A stretch of 64,000 bases of DNA from Bombus terrestris (taxonomy: Eukaryota; Arthropoda; Insecta; Hymenoptera; Apidae), in contig NC_063271.1 of the NCBI RefSeq assembly GCF_910591885.1, forward strand, positions 22,025,334-22,089,333, in the 5' to 3' direction. The notes below the pieces were generated by a model that was given only the letters and a program-made list of their open reading frames with translations, was not told the origin of the DNA and did not search any database. Positions 1 to 11,390 of this stretch are shown here, piece by piece. Position numbers and translations under genes: made by a program. Numbering within the stretch: the first letter of the stretch is position 1; every line of letters starts with the position of its first letter.

Positions 1-538
1 GGTTGTATTTACATAAAATTATATTTCTTTACAAAGTTTGATAAATAATTAGTTTATCGGTTAACTAAGATAACAAACAATAAGTAAACAAATGCTTTAA
101 ATAATATTCTTGGTTTCTGTAACGAATCCACGGTCAACGGGAAACTTTCTGTACGTTTTAATATATTTTTGATAGCACACTGACACGTTCACTCTGGCAC
201 AGGGTTTCTCTAAGACTGACTCCAAGACGATGACAGTAAACTCTCCAAGGAGATTGCAAAATAGAAGACAGATATAGTTACATATATCAAATACATATCG
301 ATCGGGAATATCAACAAATTCCCAAGCGCCGTAACTAGGCATTTCCACATAAACCAGCAATGCTCCTGATCAAGGCTTCATTGTTTATACAGCGTATCCC
401 TTAACACTGGAACCTCCTTTGTAAAACATTTCGTTCATCCCGTGACCGTGGCTACGTTCGGCGACCAGTTATGTCACCCCGAGCCCAAGTATTGAGAAAT
501 CTTCCAAAAGAAAGGCTCGATGTCTCTGCATCTCCGAC
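1..538. repeat. Non-satellite block, copy 1 (left end cut by window)
   Basis: Mixed-composition sequence unlike the surrounding 30-bp satellite. It matches the part of copies 2 and 3 that begins just after their AATAAA hexamer (6,222-6,759 and 10,853-11,390). Read against copy 3 it looks identical. Copy 2 differs at one base, an A at position 75 against a T at 6,296. The block ends with CTCCGAC at 538, after which satellite A begins at once. It carries a minus-strand open frame (97-360) and no recognisable transposase, reverse transcriptase, tRNA or rRNA. No terminal inverted repeat was found when the two ends of the full-length copies were compared. It could be a captured piece of unique or dispersed genomic DNA, a mobile-element remnant, or the founder spacer of the composite repeat; the sequence does not decide. 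Confidence 0.9.
97..360 (-). CDS. Unrecognised short open frame in block copy 1
   Basis: The 87-codon frame begins at TTG if that is accepted as a start. The first ATG is codon 7 (342-340), leaving 81 residues, and the frame is open from an upstream in-frame TGA at 372-370. Further upstream, the same frame is interrupted at least twice in about 25 codons. The peptide has a Cys/Leu-rich hydrophobic stretch at about residues 26-46 (FDICNYICLLFCNLLGEFTVI) that could form one membrane segment, and a basic tail. I do not recognise the family. A faint look of a membrane-receptor exon (for example an insect chemoreceptor) is only an impression. An AG with poor polypyrimidine support lies just upstream, so a relic last exon is conceivable. 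The other two copies have the same protein, but the whole block is near-identical, so this is not evidence of selection. Probably a chance or relic frame. Confidence 0.15.
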   Translation of the reverse strand: MLVYVEMPSYGAWEFVDIPDRYVFDICNYICLLFCNLLGEFTVIVLESVLEKPCARVNVSVCYQKYIKTYRKFPVDRGFVTETKNII

Positions 539-3500
539 ATACTATTACTATATAACGCATAACGTTATATAATATTTCTATATAACGCATAACGTTATAT
601 AATATTACTATATAACGTATAACGTTATATACTATTACTATATAACGTATAACGTTATATACTATTACTATATAACGTATAACGTTATATACTATTACTA
701 TATAACGTATAACGTTATATACTATTACTATATAACGTATAACGTTATATACTATTACTATATAACGTATAACGTTATATACTATTACTATATAACGTAT
801 AACGTTATATACTATTACTATATAACGTATAACGTTATATACTATTACTATATAACGTATAACGATATATACTATTCCGTACTATCGTATAACGTTATAT
901 ACTATTACTATATAACGCATAACGTTATATACTATTACTATATAATGTATAACGTTATATACTATTACTATATAACGTATAACGTTATATACTATTACTA
1001 TATAACGTATAACGTTATATACTATTACTATATAACGTATAACGATATATACTATTCCGTACTATCGTATAACGTTATATACTATTACTATATAACGCAT
1101 AACGTTATATACTATTACTATATAACGTATAACGTTATATACTATTACTATATAACGCATAACGTTATATAATATTACTATATAACGTATAACGTTATAT
1201 ACTATTACTATATAACGTATAAAGTTATATACTATTACTATATAACGTATAACGTTATATAGTAATAGTATATAACGTATAACGTTATATACTACTACTA
1301 TATAACGTATAACGTTATATACTATTACTATATAACGTATAACGTTATATACTATTACTATATAACGTATAACGATATATACTATTCCGTACTATCGTAT
1401 AACGTTATATACTATTACTATATAACGCATAACGTTATATACTATTACTATATAACGCATAACGTTATATACTATTACTATATAACGCATAACGTTATAT
1501 AATATTACTATATAACGTATAACGTTATATACTATTACTATATAACGTATAACGTTATATACTATTACTATATAACGTATATCGCTATATACTATTACTA
1601 TATAACGTATAACGTTATATACTATTACTATATAACGTATAACGTTATATACTGTTACGTAATAGCGTATAACGTTATATAGTATTGCCATATCACGTAT
1701 AACGTTGTATATTATTACGTACTAACGTATAACGTTATATACTATTACTATATAACGTATAACGTTATATACTATTACTATATAACGTATAACGTTATAT
1801 ACTATTACTATATAACGTATAACGTTATATACTATTACTATATAACGCATAACGTTATATAATATTACTATATAACGTATAACGTTATGTACTATTACTA
1901 TATAACGTATAACGTTATATACTATTACTATATAACGCATAACGTTATATAATATTACTATATAACGTATAACGTTATATACTATTACTATATAACGTAT
2001 AACGTTATATACTTATACTATATAACGTATAACGTTATATACAATTACTATATAACGTATAACGTTATATACTATTACTATATAACGTATAACGTTATAT
2101 AATATTACTATATAACGTATAACGTTATATACTATTACTATATAACGCATAACGTTATATACTATTACTATATAACGTATAACGATATATACTATTCCGT
2201 ACTATCGTATAACGTTATATACTATTACTATATAACGCATAACGTTATATACTATTACTATATAACGCATAACGTTATATACTATTACTATATAACGTAT
2301 AACGTTATACACTATTACTATATAACGCATAACGTTATATAATATTACTATATAACGTATAACGTTATATACTATTACTATATAACGTATAACGTTATAT
2401 ACTATTACTATATAACGCATAACGTTATATACTATTACTATATAACGTATAACGTTATATAATATTACTATATAACGTATAACGTTATATACTTATACTA
2501 TATAACGTATAACGTTATATACAATTACTATATAACGTATAACGTTATATACTATTACTATATAACGTATAACGTTATATAATATTACTATATAACGTAT
2601 AACGTTATATACTATTACTATATAACGTATAACGTTATATACTATTACTATATAACGTATAACGTTATATACTATTACTATATAACGTATAACGTTATAT
2701 ACTATTACTATATAACGTATAACGATATATACTATTATGTACTATCGTATAACGTTATATACTATTACTATATAACGTATAACGTTATATACTATTACTA
2801 TGTACCGCATAACGTTATATAATATTACTATATAACGCATAACGTTATATACTATTACTATATAACGTATAACGTTATATACTATTACTATATAACGTAT
2901 AACGTTATATACTTATACTATATAACTTATAACGTTATATACTATTGCTATATAACGTATAACGTTATATACTATTACTATATAACGTATAACGATATAT
3001 ACTATTCCGTATTAACGTATAACGTTATATACTATTACGTAATAGCGTATAACGTTATATAGTGTTACCATATCACGTATAACGTTGTATATTATTATGT
3101 ACTAACGTATAACGTCATATGCTATTACTATATAACGTATGACGATATATACTATTACGTACTATCGTATAACGTTATATACTATTACTATATAACGTAT
3201 AACGATATATATTATTACGTACTAACGTATAACGTTATATACTATTACTATATAACGTATAAAGTTATATACTATTACTATATAACGTATAACGTTATAT
3301 ACTATTACTATATAACGTATAACGTTATATACTATTACTATATAACGTATAACGTTATATACTATTACTATATAACGTATAACGATATATACTATTCCGT
3401 ACTATCGTATAACGTTATATACTATTACTATATAACGCATAACGTTATATACTATTACTATATAACGCGTAACGTTATATATAATTACTATATAACGCAT

Positions 3501-6114
3501 AACGTTATGTAATATTACTATATAACGTATAACGTTGTATACTATTACGTAATAACGTATAACGTTATATACTATTACGTAATAACGTATAACGGTGTAT
3601 AGTATTACAATATAACGTATAACGTTATATACTATTACGTACTAACGTATACCGTTGTATATTATTACGTACTAACGTATAACGTTATATACTATTACTA
3701 TATAACGTATATCGCTATATACTATTACTATATAACGTATAACGATATATACTATTATGTATTAACGTATAACGTTATATACTATTACGTAATAGCGTAT
3801 AACTTTATATAGTATTACCATATCACGTATAACGTTATATACTATTACGTACTATCGTATAACGTTATATACTATTACTATATAACGCATAACGTTATAT
3901 ACTATAACTATATAACGCATAACGTTATATACTATTGCTATATAACGTATAACGTTATATACTATTACTATATAACGTATAACGTTATATACTTATACTA
4001 TATAACGTATAACGTTATATACTATTGCTATATAACGTATAACGTTATATACTATTACTATATAACGTATAACGATATATACTATTCCGTATTAACGTAT
4101 AACGTTATATACTATTACGTAATAGCGTATAACGTTATATAGTATTACCACATCACGTATAACGTTGTATATTATTACGTACTAACGTATAACGTTATAT
4201 GCTATTACTATATAACGTATAACGTTATATACTATTACTATATAACGTATAACGATATATACTATGACGTATTAACGTATAACGTTATATAGTATTACCA
4301 TATCACGTATAACGTTGTATATTATTACGTACTAACGTATAACGTTATATACTATTACTATATAACGTATAACGTTATATACTATTACTATATAACGTAT
4401 AACGATATATACCATTCCGTACTATCGTATAACGTTATATACCATTCCGTACTATCGTATAACGTTATATACTATTACTATATAACGCATAACGTTATAT
4501 ACTATTACTATATAACGCATAACGTTATATACTATTACTATATAACGCATAACGTTATATAATATTACTATATAACGTATAACGTTATATACTATTACTA
4601 TATAACGTATAACGTTATATACTATTACTATATAACGTATAACGATATATACTATTCCGTACTATCGTATAACGTTATATACTATTACTATATAACGCAT
4701 AACGTTATATACTATTACTATATAACGTATAACGTTATATACTATTACTATATAACGTATAACGTTATATAATATTACTATATAACGTATAACGTTATAT
4801 ACTATTACTATATAACGTATAACGTTATATACTATTTCTATATAACGTATATCGCTATATACTATTACTATATAACTTATAACGATATATACTATTACGT
4901 ATTAACGTATAACGTTATATACCATTACGTATTAACGTATAACGTTATATAGTATTACCATATCACGTATAACGTTGTATATTATTACGTACTAACGTAT
5001 AACGTTATATACTATTACTATATAACGTATAACGTTATATACTATTACTATATAACGTATAACGATATATACCATTCCGTACTATCGTATAACGTTATAT
5101 ACTATTACTATATAACGCATAACGTTATATACTATTACTATATAACGCATAACGTTATATACTATTACTATATAACGCATAACGTTATATAATATTACTA
5201 TATAACGTATAACGTTATATACTATTACTATATAACGTATAACGTTATATACTATTACTATATAACGTATAACGATATATACTATTACGTATTAACGTAT
5301 AACGTTATATAGTATTACCATATCACGTATAACGTTGTATATTATTACGTACTAACGTATAACGTTATATACTATTACTATATAACGTATAACGTTATAT
5401 ACTATTACTATATAACGTATAACGTTATATACTATTACTATATAACGTATAACGTTATATACTATTACTATATAACGTATAACGATATATACTATTACGT
5501 ATTAACGTATAACGTTATATAGTTTTACCATATCACGTATAACGTTGTATATTATTACGTACTAACGTATAACGTTATATACTTTTACTATATAACGTAT
5601 AACGTTATATACTGTTACTATATAACGTATAACGATATATACTATTACGTATTAACGTATAACGTTATATACTATTACGTACTAACATATAACGTTATAT
5701 ACTATTACTATATAACGTATATCGCTATATACTATTACTATATAACGTATAACGATATATACTATTACGTATTAACGTATAACGTTATATACTATTACGT
5801 AATAGCGTATAACTTTATATAGTATTACCATATCACGTATAACGTTATATACTATTACGTACTATCGTATAACGTTATATACTATTACTATATAACGTAT
5901 AACGTTATATACTATTACGTATTAACGTATAACGTTATATACTATTACTATATAACGTATAACATTATATACCATTACTATATAACGTATAACGTTATAT
6001 ACTATTACTATATAACGTATAACGTTATATACTATTACTATATAACGTATAACGTTATATACTATTACTATATAACGCATAACGTTATATACTATTACTA
6101 TATAACGTATAACG
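539..6114. repeat. Satellite A array 1 (30-bp monomers)
   Basis: About 186 head-to-tail 30-bp monomers. The consensus is arm ACGTTATAT, loop ACTATTACT, complementary arm ATATAACGT, linker ATA. The start (539 to about 2,900) is mostly canonical monomers plus the linked pair ending GCAT then starting AATATTACTA. The rest is richer in variants: ATTCCGTACTATCG, ATTACGTATTAACG, GTAATAGCG, CCATATCACG with AACGTTGTAT, GTACTAACG, ATCGCTATAT and CTTATACTA. The same 30-bp register is kept from 541 to the block at 6,115, so differences are substitutions, whole-monomer gains or losses, or length-neutral changes. The 1,590-bp excess over array 2 is exactly 53 monomers. Short minus-strand frames within it are decapeptide echoes of the monomer. 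No gene is seen. Confidence 0.97.
1261..1269. repeat. Flipped loop in a satellite A monomer
   Basis: The usual loop ACTATTACT appears as its reverse complement AGTAATAGT, while both flanking arms are normal. The whole monomer 1,261-1,290 is absent from the matching place in array 3 (about 12,110), which accounts for the 30-bp offset between array 1 and array 3 from here on. Confidence 0.9.
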
Positions 6115-6208
6115 AATATATGTCGAATATATGTCGAATTATTATATATGTCGAATTGTCGTTTGGATTTCGAGCGCGAGACGATTCTTCGTTAGCATTT
6201 GCCATCAT
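6098..6208 (-). other. Chimeric mini-ORF running from block 2 into satellite A
   Basis: This 36-codon minus-strand frame opens with two consecutive ATGs (6,208-6,203). It reads MMANANEESSRARNPNDN and continues through the AT-rich minirepeat (STYIIIRHIFDIYSLYVI) to a TAG at 6,100-6,098 inside satellite A. The N-terminal half has a non-repetitive, hydrophilic composition and could be the start of a broken gene cut by the satellite boundary. It could equally be chance at this length. No homology is recognised. Confidence 0.12.
6115..6161. repeat. Minirepeat at the left edge of block 2
   Basis: Two perfect 11-bp copies of AATATATGTCG (6,115-6,125 and 6,126-6,136) are followed by a 17-bp expanded form (6,137-6,153) and an 8-bp short form (6,154-6,161), all ending GTCG. 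It forms the junction between satellite A, which stops after AACG at 6,114, and the complex block. Confidence 0.85.
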
Positions 6209-6215
6209 GATGTTC

Positions 6216-6221
6216 AATAAA
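6216..6221 (+). terminator. AATAAA hexamer in block 2 (possible poly(A) signal)
   Basis: The canonical polyadenylation hexamer is followed by GGTTGTATTT, a GT-rich stretch of the kind found downstream of cleavage sites. A single hexamer in AT-rich DNA is weak evidence. It would fit the 3' end of a transcript or an LTR-like fragment entering from the left, but no coding sequence precedes it. Confidence 0.15.
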
Positions 6222-6317
6222 GGTTGTATTTACATAAAATTATATTTCTTTACAAAGTTTGATAAATAATTAGTTTATCGGTTAACTAAGATAACTAACA
6301 ATAAGTAAACAAATGCT

Positions 6318-6581
6318 TTAAATAATATTCTTGGTTTCTGTAACGAATCCACGGTCAACGGGAAACTTTCTGTACGTTTTAATATATTTTTGATAGCACA
6401 CTGACACGTTCACTCTGGCACAGGGTTTCTCTAAGACTGACTCCAAGACGATGACAGTAAACTCTCCAAGGAGATTGCAAAATAGAAGACAGATATAGTT
6501 ACATATATCAAATACATATCGATCGGGAATATCAACAAATTCCCAAGCGCCGTAACTAGGCATTTCCACATAAACCAGCAA
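6318..6581 (-). CDS. Unrecognised short open frame in block copy 2
   Basis: Identical in protein to the frame in block copy 1: 87 codons from a TTG, or 81 from the first ATG at 6,563-6,561, with one possible membrane segment. Its identity follows from recent block duplication. Status as a real gene is unsupported. Confidence 0.15.
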   Translation of the reverse strand: MLVYVEMPSYGAWEFVDIPDRYVFDICNYICLLFCNLLGEFTVIVLESVLEKPCARVNVSVCYQKYIKTYRKFPVDRGFVTETKNII

Positions 6582-7930
6582 TGCTCCTGATCAAGGCTTC
6601 ATTGTTTATACAGCGTATCCCTTAACACTGGAACCTCCTTTGTAAAACATTTCGTTCATCCCGTGACCGTGGCTACGTTCGGCGACCAGTTATGTCACCC
6701 CGAGCCCAAGTATTGAGAAATCTTCCAAAAGAAAGGCTCGATGTCTCTGCATCTCCGACATACTATTACTATATAACGCATAACGTTATATAATATTTCT
6801 ATATAACGCATAACGTTATATAATATTACTATATAACGTATAACGTTATATACTATTACTATATAACGTATAACGTTATATACTATTACTATATAACGTA
6901 TAACGTTATATACTATTACTATATAACGTATAACGTTATATACTTATACTATATAACTTATAACGTTATATACTATTGCTATATAACGTATAACGTTATA
7001 TACTATTACTATATAACGTATAACGATATATACTATTCCGTATTAACGTATAACGTTATATACTATTACGTAATAGCGTATAACGTTATATAGTGTTACC
7101 ATATCACGTATAACGTTGTATATTATTATGTACTAACGTATAACGTCATATGCTATTACTATATAACGTATGACGATATATACTATTACGTACTATCGTA
7201 TAACGTTATATACTATTACTATATAACGTATAACGATATATATTATTACGTACTAACGTATAACGTTATATACTATTACTATATAACGTATAAAGTTATA
7301 TACTATTACTATATAACGTATAACGTTATATACTATTACTATATAACGTATAACGTTATATACTATTACTATATAACGTATAACGATATATACTATTCCG
7401 TACTATCGTATAACGTTATATACTATTACTATATAACGCATAACGTTATATACTATTACTATATAACGCGTAACGTTATATATAATTACTATATAACGCA
7501 TAACGTTATGTAATATTACTATATAACGTATAACGTTGTATACTATTACGTAATAACGTATAACGTTATATACTATTACGTAATAACGTATAACGGTGTA
7601 TAGTATTACAATATAACGTATAACGTTATATACTATTACGTACTAACGTATACCGTTGTATATTATTACGTACTAACGTATAACGTTATATACTATTACT
7701 ATATAACGTATATCGCTATATACTATTACTATATAACGTATAACGATATATACTATTATGTATTAACGTATAACGTTATATACTATTACGTAATAGCGTA
7801 TAACTTTATATAGTATTACCATATCACGTATAACGTTATATACTATTACGTACTATCGTATAACGTTATATACTATTACTATATAACGCATAACGTTATA
7901 TACTATAACTATATAACGCATAACGTTATA

Positions 7931-8500
7931 TACTATTGCTATATAACGTATAACGTTATATACTATTACTATATAACGTATAACGTTATATACTTATACT
8001 ATATAACGTATAACGTTATATACTATTGCTATATAACGTATAACGTTATATACTATTACTATATAACGTATAACGATATATACTATTCCGTATTAACGTA
8101 TAACGTTATATACTATTACGTAATAGCGTATAACGTTATATAGTATTACCACATCACGTATAACGTTGTATATTATTACGTACTAACGTATAACGTTATA
8201 TGCTATTACTATATAACGTATAACGTTATATACTATTACTATATAACGTATAACGATATATACTATGACGTATTAACGTATAACGTTATATAGTATTACC
8301 ATATCACGTATAACGTTGTATATTATTACGTACTAACGTATAACGTTATATACTATTACTATATAACGTATAACGTTATATACTATTACTATATAACGTA
8401 TAACGATATATACCATTCCGTACTATCGTATAACGTTATATACCATTCCGTACTATCGTATAACGTTATATACTATTACTATATAACGCATAACGTTATA
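7931..8500. repeat. 570-bp tandem duplication in array 2, first copy
   Basis: Nineteen monomers starting at TACTATTGCT. It includes rare markers (CCACATCACG, TATGACGTATT, and two consecutive CCATTCCGTAC monomers) in the same order as the adjacent copy at 8,501-9,070. Array 1 has a single equivalent at about 3,930-4,500, so the duplication arose after the composite units split. Confidence 0.9.
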
Positions 8501-9070
8501 TACTATTGCTATATAACGTATAACGTTATATACTATTACTATATAACGTATAACGTTATATACTTATACTATATAACGTATAACGTTATATACTATTGCT
8601 ATATAACGTATAACGTTATATACTATTACTATATAACGTATAACGATATATACTATTCCGTATTAACGTATAACGTTATATACTATTACGTAATAGCGTA
8701 TAACGTTATATAGTATTACCACATCACGTATAACGTTGTATATTATTACGTACTAACGTATAACGTTATATGCTATTACTATATAACGTATAACGTTATA
8801 TACTATTACTATATAACGTATAACGATATATACTATGACGTATTAACGTATAACGTTATATAGTATTACCATATCACGTATAACGTTGTATATTATTACG
8901 TACTAACGTATAACGTTATATACTATTACTATATAACGTATAACGTTATATACTATTACTATATAACGTATAACGATATATACCATTCCGTACTATCGTA
9001 TAACGTTATATACCATTCCGTACTATCGTATAACGTTATATACTATTACTATATAACGCATAACGTTATA
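8501..9070. repeat. 570-bp tandem duplication in array 2, second copy
   Basis: Direct repeat of 7,931-8,500. I saw no difference between the two when reading them line by line, which implies a very recent unequal exchange of exactly 19 monomers. Confidence 0.9.
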
Positions 9071-10728
9071 TACTATTACTATATAACGCATAACGTTATA
9101 TACTATTACTATATAACGCATAACGTTATATAATATTACTATATAACGTATAACGTTATATACTATTACTATATAACGTATAACGTTATATACTATTACT
9201 ATATAACGTATAACGATATATACTATTCCGTACTATCGTATAACGTTATATACTATTACTATATAACGCATAACGTTATATACTATTACTATATAACGTA
9301 TAACGTTATATACTGTTACTATATAACGTATAACGTTATATAATATTACTATATAACGTATAACGTTATATACTATTACTATATAACGTATAACGTTATA
9401 TACTATTTCTATATAACGTATATCGCTATATACTATTACTATATAACTTATAACGATATATACTATTACGTATTAACGTATAACGTTATATACCATTACG
9501 TATTAACGTATAACGTTATATAGTATTACCATATCACGTATAACGTTGTATATTATTACGTACTAACGTATAACGTTATATACTATTACTATATAACGTA
9601 TAACGTTATATACTATTACTATATAACGTATAACGATATATACCATTCCGTACTATCGTATAACGTTATATACTATTACTATATAACGCATAACGTTATA
9701 TACTACTACTATATAACGCATAACGTTATATACTATTACTATATAACGCATAACGTTATATAATATTACTATATAACGTATAACGTTATATACTATTACT
9801 ATATAACGTATAACGTTATATACTATTACTATATAACGTATAACGATATATACTATTACGTATTAACGTATAACGTTATATAGTATTACCATATCACGTA
9901 TAACGTTGTATATTATTACGTACTAACGTATAACGTTATATACTATTACTATATAACGTATAATGTTATATACTATTACTATATAACGTATAACGTTATA
10001 TACTATTACTATATAACGTATAACGTTATATACTATTACTATATAACGTATAACGATATATACTATTACGTATTAACGTATAACGTTATATAGTTTTACC
10101 ATATCACGTATAACGTTGTATATTATTACGTACTAACGTATAACGTTATATACTATTACTATATAACGTATAACGTTATATACTATTACTATATAACGTA
10201 TAACGTTATATACTTTTACTATATAACGTATAACGTTATATACTGTTACTATATAACGTATAACGATATATACTATTACGTATTAACGTATAACGTTATA
10301 TACTATTACGTACTAACGTATAACGTTATATACTATTACTATATAACGTATATCGCTATATACTATTACTATATAACGTATAACGATATATACTATTACG
10401 TATTAACGTATAACGTTATATACTATTACGTAATAGCGTATAACTTTATATAGTATTACCATATCACGTATAACGTTATATACTATTACGTACTATCGTA
10501 TAACGTTATATACTATTACTATATAACGTATAACGTTATATACTATTACGTATTAACGTATAACGTTATATACTATTACTATATAACGTATAACATTATA
10601 TAACATTACTATATAACGTATAACGTTATATACTATTACTATATAACGTATAACGTTATATACTATTACTATATAACGTATAACGTTATATACTATTACT
10701 ATATAACGCATAACGTTATATACTATTA

Positions 10729-10839
10729 CTATATAACGTATAACGAATATATGTCGAATATATGTCGAATTATTATATATGTCGAATTGTCGTTTGGATT
10801 TCGAGCGCGAGACGATTCTTCGTTAGCATTTGCCATCAT
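10729..10839 (-). other. Chimeric mini-ORF running from block 3 into satellite A
   Basis: Same frame as at 6,098-6,208, shifted by 4,631 bp: 36 codons opening with two ATGs at 10,839-10,834 and closing at a TAG in satellite A. It is conserved only because the block is duplicated. Probably non-coding. Confidence 0.12.
10746..10792. repeat. Minirepeat at the left edge of block 3
   Basis: Same series of AATATATGTCG units as at 6,115-6,161: two perfect 11-mers, one 17-bp and one 8-bp form. Confidence 0.85.
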
Positions 10840-10846
10840 GATGTTC

Positions 10847-10852
10847 AATAAA
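10847..10852 (+). terminator. AATAAA hexamer in block 3 (possible poly(A) signal)
   Basis: Counterpart of the hexamer at 6,216-6,221 with the same GGTTGTATTT downstream. Weak evidence on its own. Confidence 0.15.
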
Positions 10853-10948
10853 GGTTGTATTTACATAAAATTATATTTCTTTACAAAGTTTGATAAATAA
10901 TTAGTTTATCGGTTAACTAAGATAACAAACAATAAGTAAACAAATGCT

Positions 10949-11212
10949 TTAAATAATATTCTTGGTTTCTGTAACGAATCCACGGTCAACGGGAAACTTT
11001 CTGTACGTTTTAATATATTTTTGATAGCACACTGACACGTTCACTCTGGCACAGGGTTTCTCTAAGACTGACTCCAAGACGATGACAGTAAACTCTCCAA
11101 GGAGATTGCAAAATAGAAGACAGATATAGTTACATATATCAAATACATATCGATCGGGAATATCAACAAATTCCCAAGCGCCGTAACTAGGCATTTCCAC
11201 ATAAACCAGCAA
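10949..11212 (-). CDS. Unrecognised short open frame in block copy 3
   Basis: Third copy of the 87-codon frame, with the same protein as copies 1 and 2 (first ATG at 11,194-11,192). No family recognised. Probably a relic or chance frame. Confidence 0.15.
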   Translation of the reverse strand: MLVYVEMPSYGAWEFVDIPDRYVFDICNYICLLFCNLLGEFTVIVLESVLEKPCARVNVSVCYQKYIKTYRKFPVDRGFVTETKNII

Positions 11213-11390
11213 TGCTCCTGATCAAGGCTTCATTGTTTATACAGCGTATCCCTTAACACTGGAACCTCCTTTGTAAAACATTTCGTTCATCCCGTGACCG
11301 TGGCTACGTTCGGCGACCAGTTATGTCACCCCGAGCCCAAGTATTGAGAAATCTTCCAAAAGAAAGGCTCGATGTCTCTGCATCTCCGAC

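Larger units (their letters stand above)
1..6221. repeat. Composite higher-order repeat, unit 1
   Basis: Reckoned from the GGTTGTATTTACA after the AATAAA hexamer to the same point in the next copy. It contains the block (1-538), satellite A array 1, and the leading 107 bp of the next block. The period is 6,221 bp. Block and satellite have been amplified together, because the block sits in the same satellite phase at each complete copy. Confidence 0.9.
6115..6759. repeat. Non-satellite block, copy 2 (full length, 645 bp)
   Basis: Full-length copy. From left to right it holds the GTCG minirepeat, a moderately GC-rich stretch (6,162-6,210), an AATAAA hexamer (6,216-6,221), an AT-rich stretch, the minus-strand open frame, and a GC-richer right end finishing CTCCGAC. 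Satellite A stops after AACG on the left and resumes with ATACTATT on the right, so four bases of the monomer (TTAT) are missing. There is no obvious target-site duplication and no terminal inverted repeat. It differs from copies 1 and 3 only at 6,296 (T instead of A) in what I compared. The same block sits 4,631 bp downstream. Confidence 0.95.
6760..10745. repeat. Satellite A array 2 (30-bp monomers)
   Basis: About 133 monomers. After a short canonical start (to about 6,940), the array jumps directly to the variant-rich series that begins at 2,911 in array 1, then follows array 1 monomer by monomer to the end. The variant order (ACTTATACTA with CTTATAACG, then CCGTATTAACG, GTAATAGCG, AGTGTTACC, and so on) is the same. 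Its length is 132 monomers plus 26 bases, which is what the block phase requires, so there is no net indel. Confidence 0.97.
6222..10852. repeat. Composite higher-order repeat, unit 2
   Basis: Second period of the block-plus-satellite unit, 4,631 bp. Relative to unit 1, 73 monomers are missing (the counterpart of roughly 720-2,910). One more monomer is missing near 7,300, a 19-monomer tandem duplication is gained (8,501-9,070), and two monomers are gained at about 10,141-10,200. The sum is -53 monomers, exactly the 1,590-bp difference in period. Confidence 0.88.
10746..11390. repeat. Non-satellite block, copy 3 (full length, 645 bp)
   Basis: Full-length copy with the same internal order and the same 4-base loss of satellite at the junctions as copy 2. 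It shares the base A (at 10,927) with copy 1 where copy 2 has T. This is the last block in the window; everything to the right is pure satellite. Confidence 0.95.

Noticed and set aside
945..1172. Plus-strand 75-codon frame in array 1 and its twin at 11,767-11,994
   Set aside because: Translation of canonical monomers (YNVIYYYYIT repeats), opened by a single ATG created by a C-to-T change in one monomer.
6131..6220. Plus-strand 29-codon frame ending at the TAA that overlaps AATAAA
   Set aside because: Too short. It starts in the minirepeat and has no family resemblance or supporting signal.
6115..6759. Block as a complete DNA transposon or solo LTR
   Set aside because: No terminal inverted repeats, no TG...CA ends at the borders and no target-site duplication. 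The AATAAA alone is not enough.
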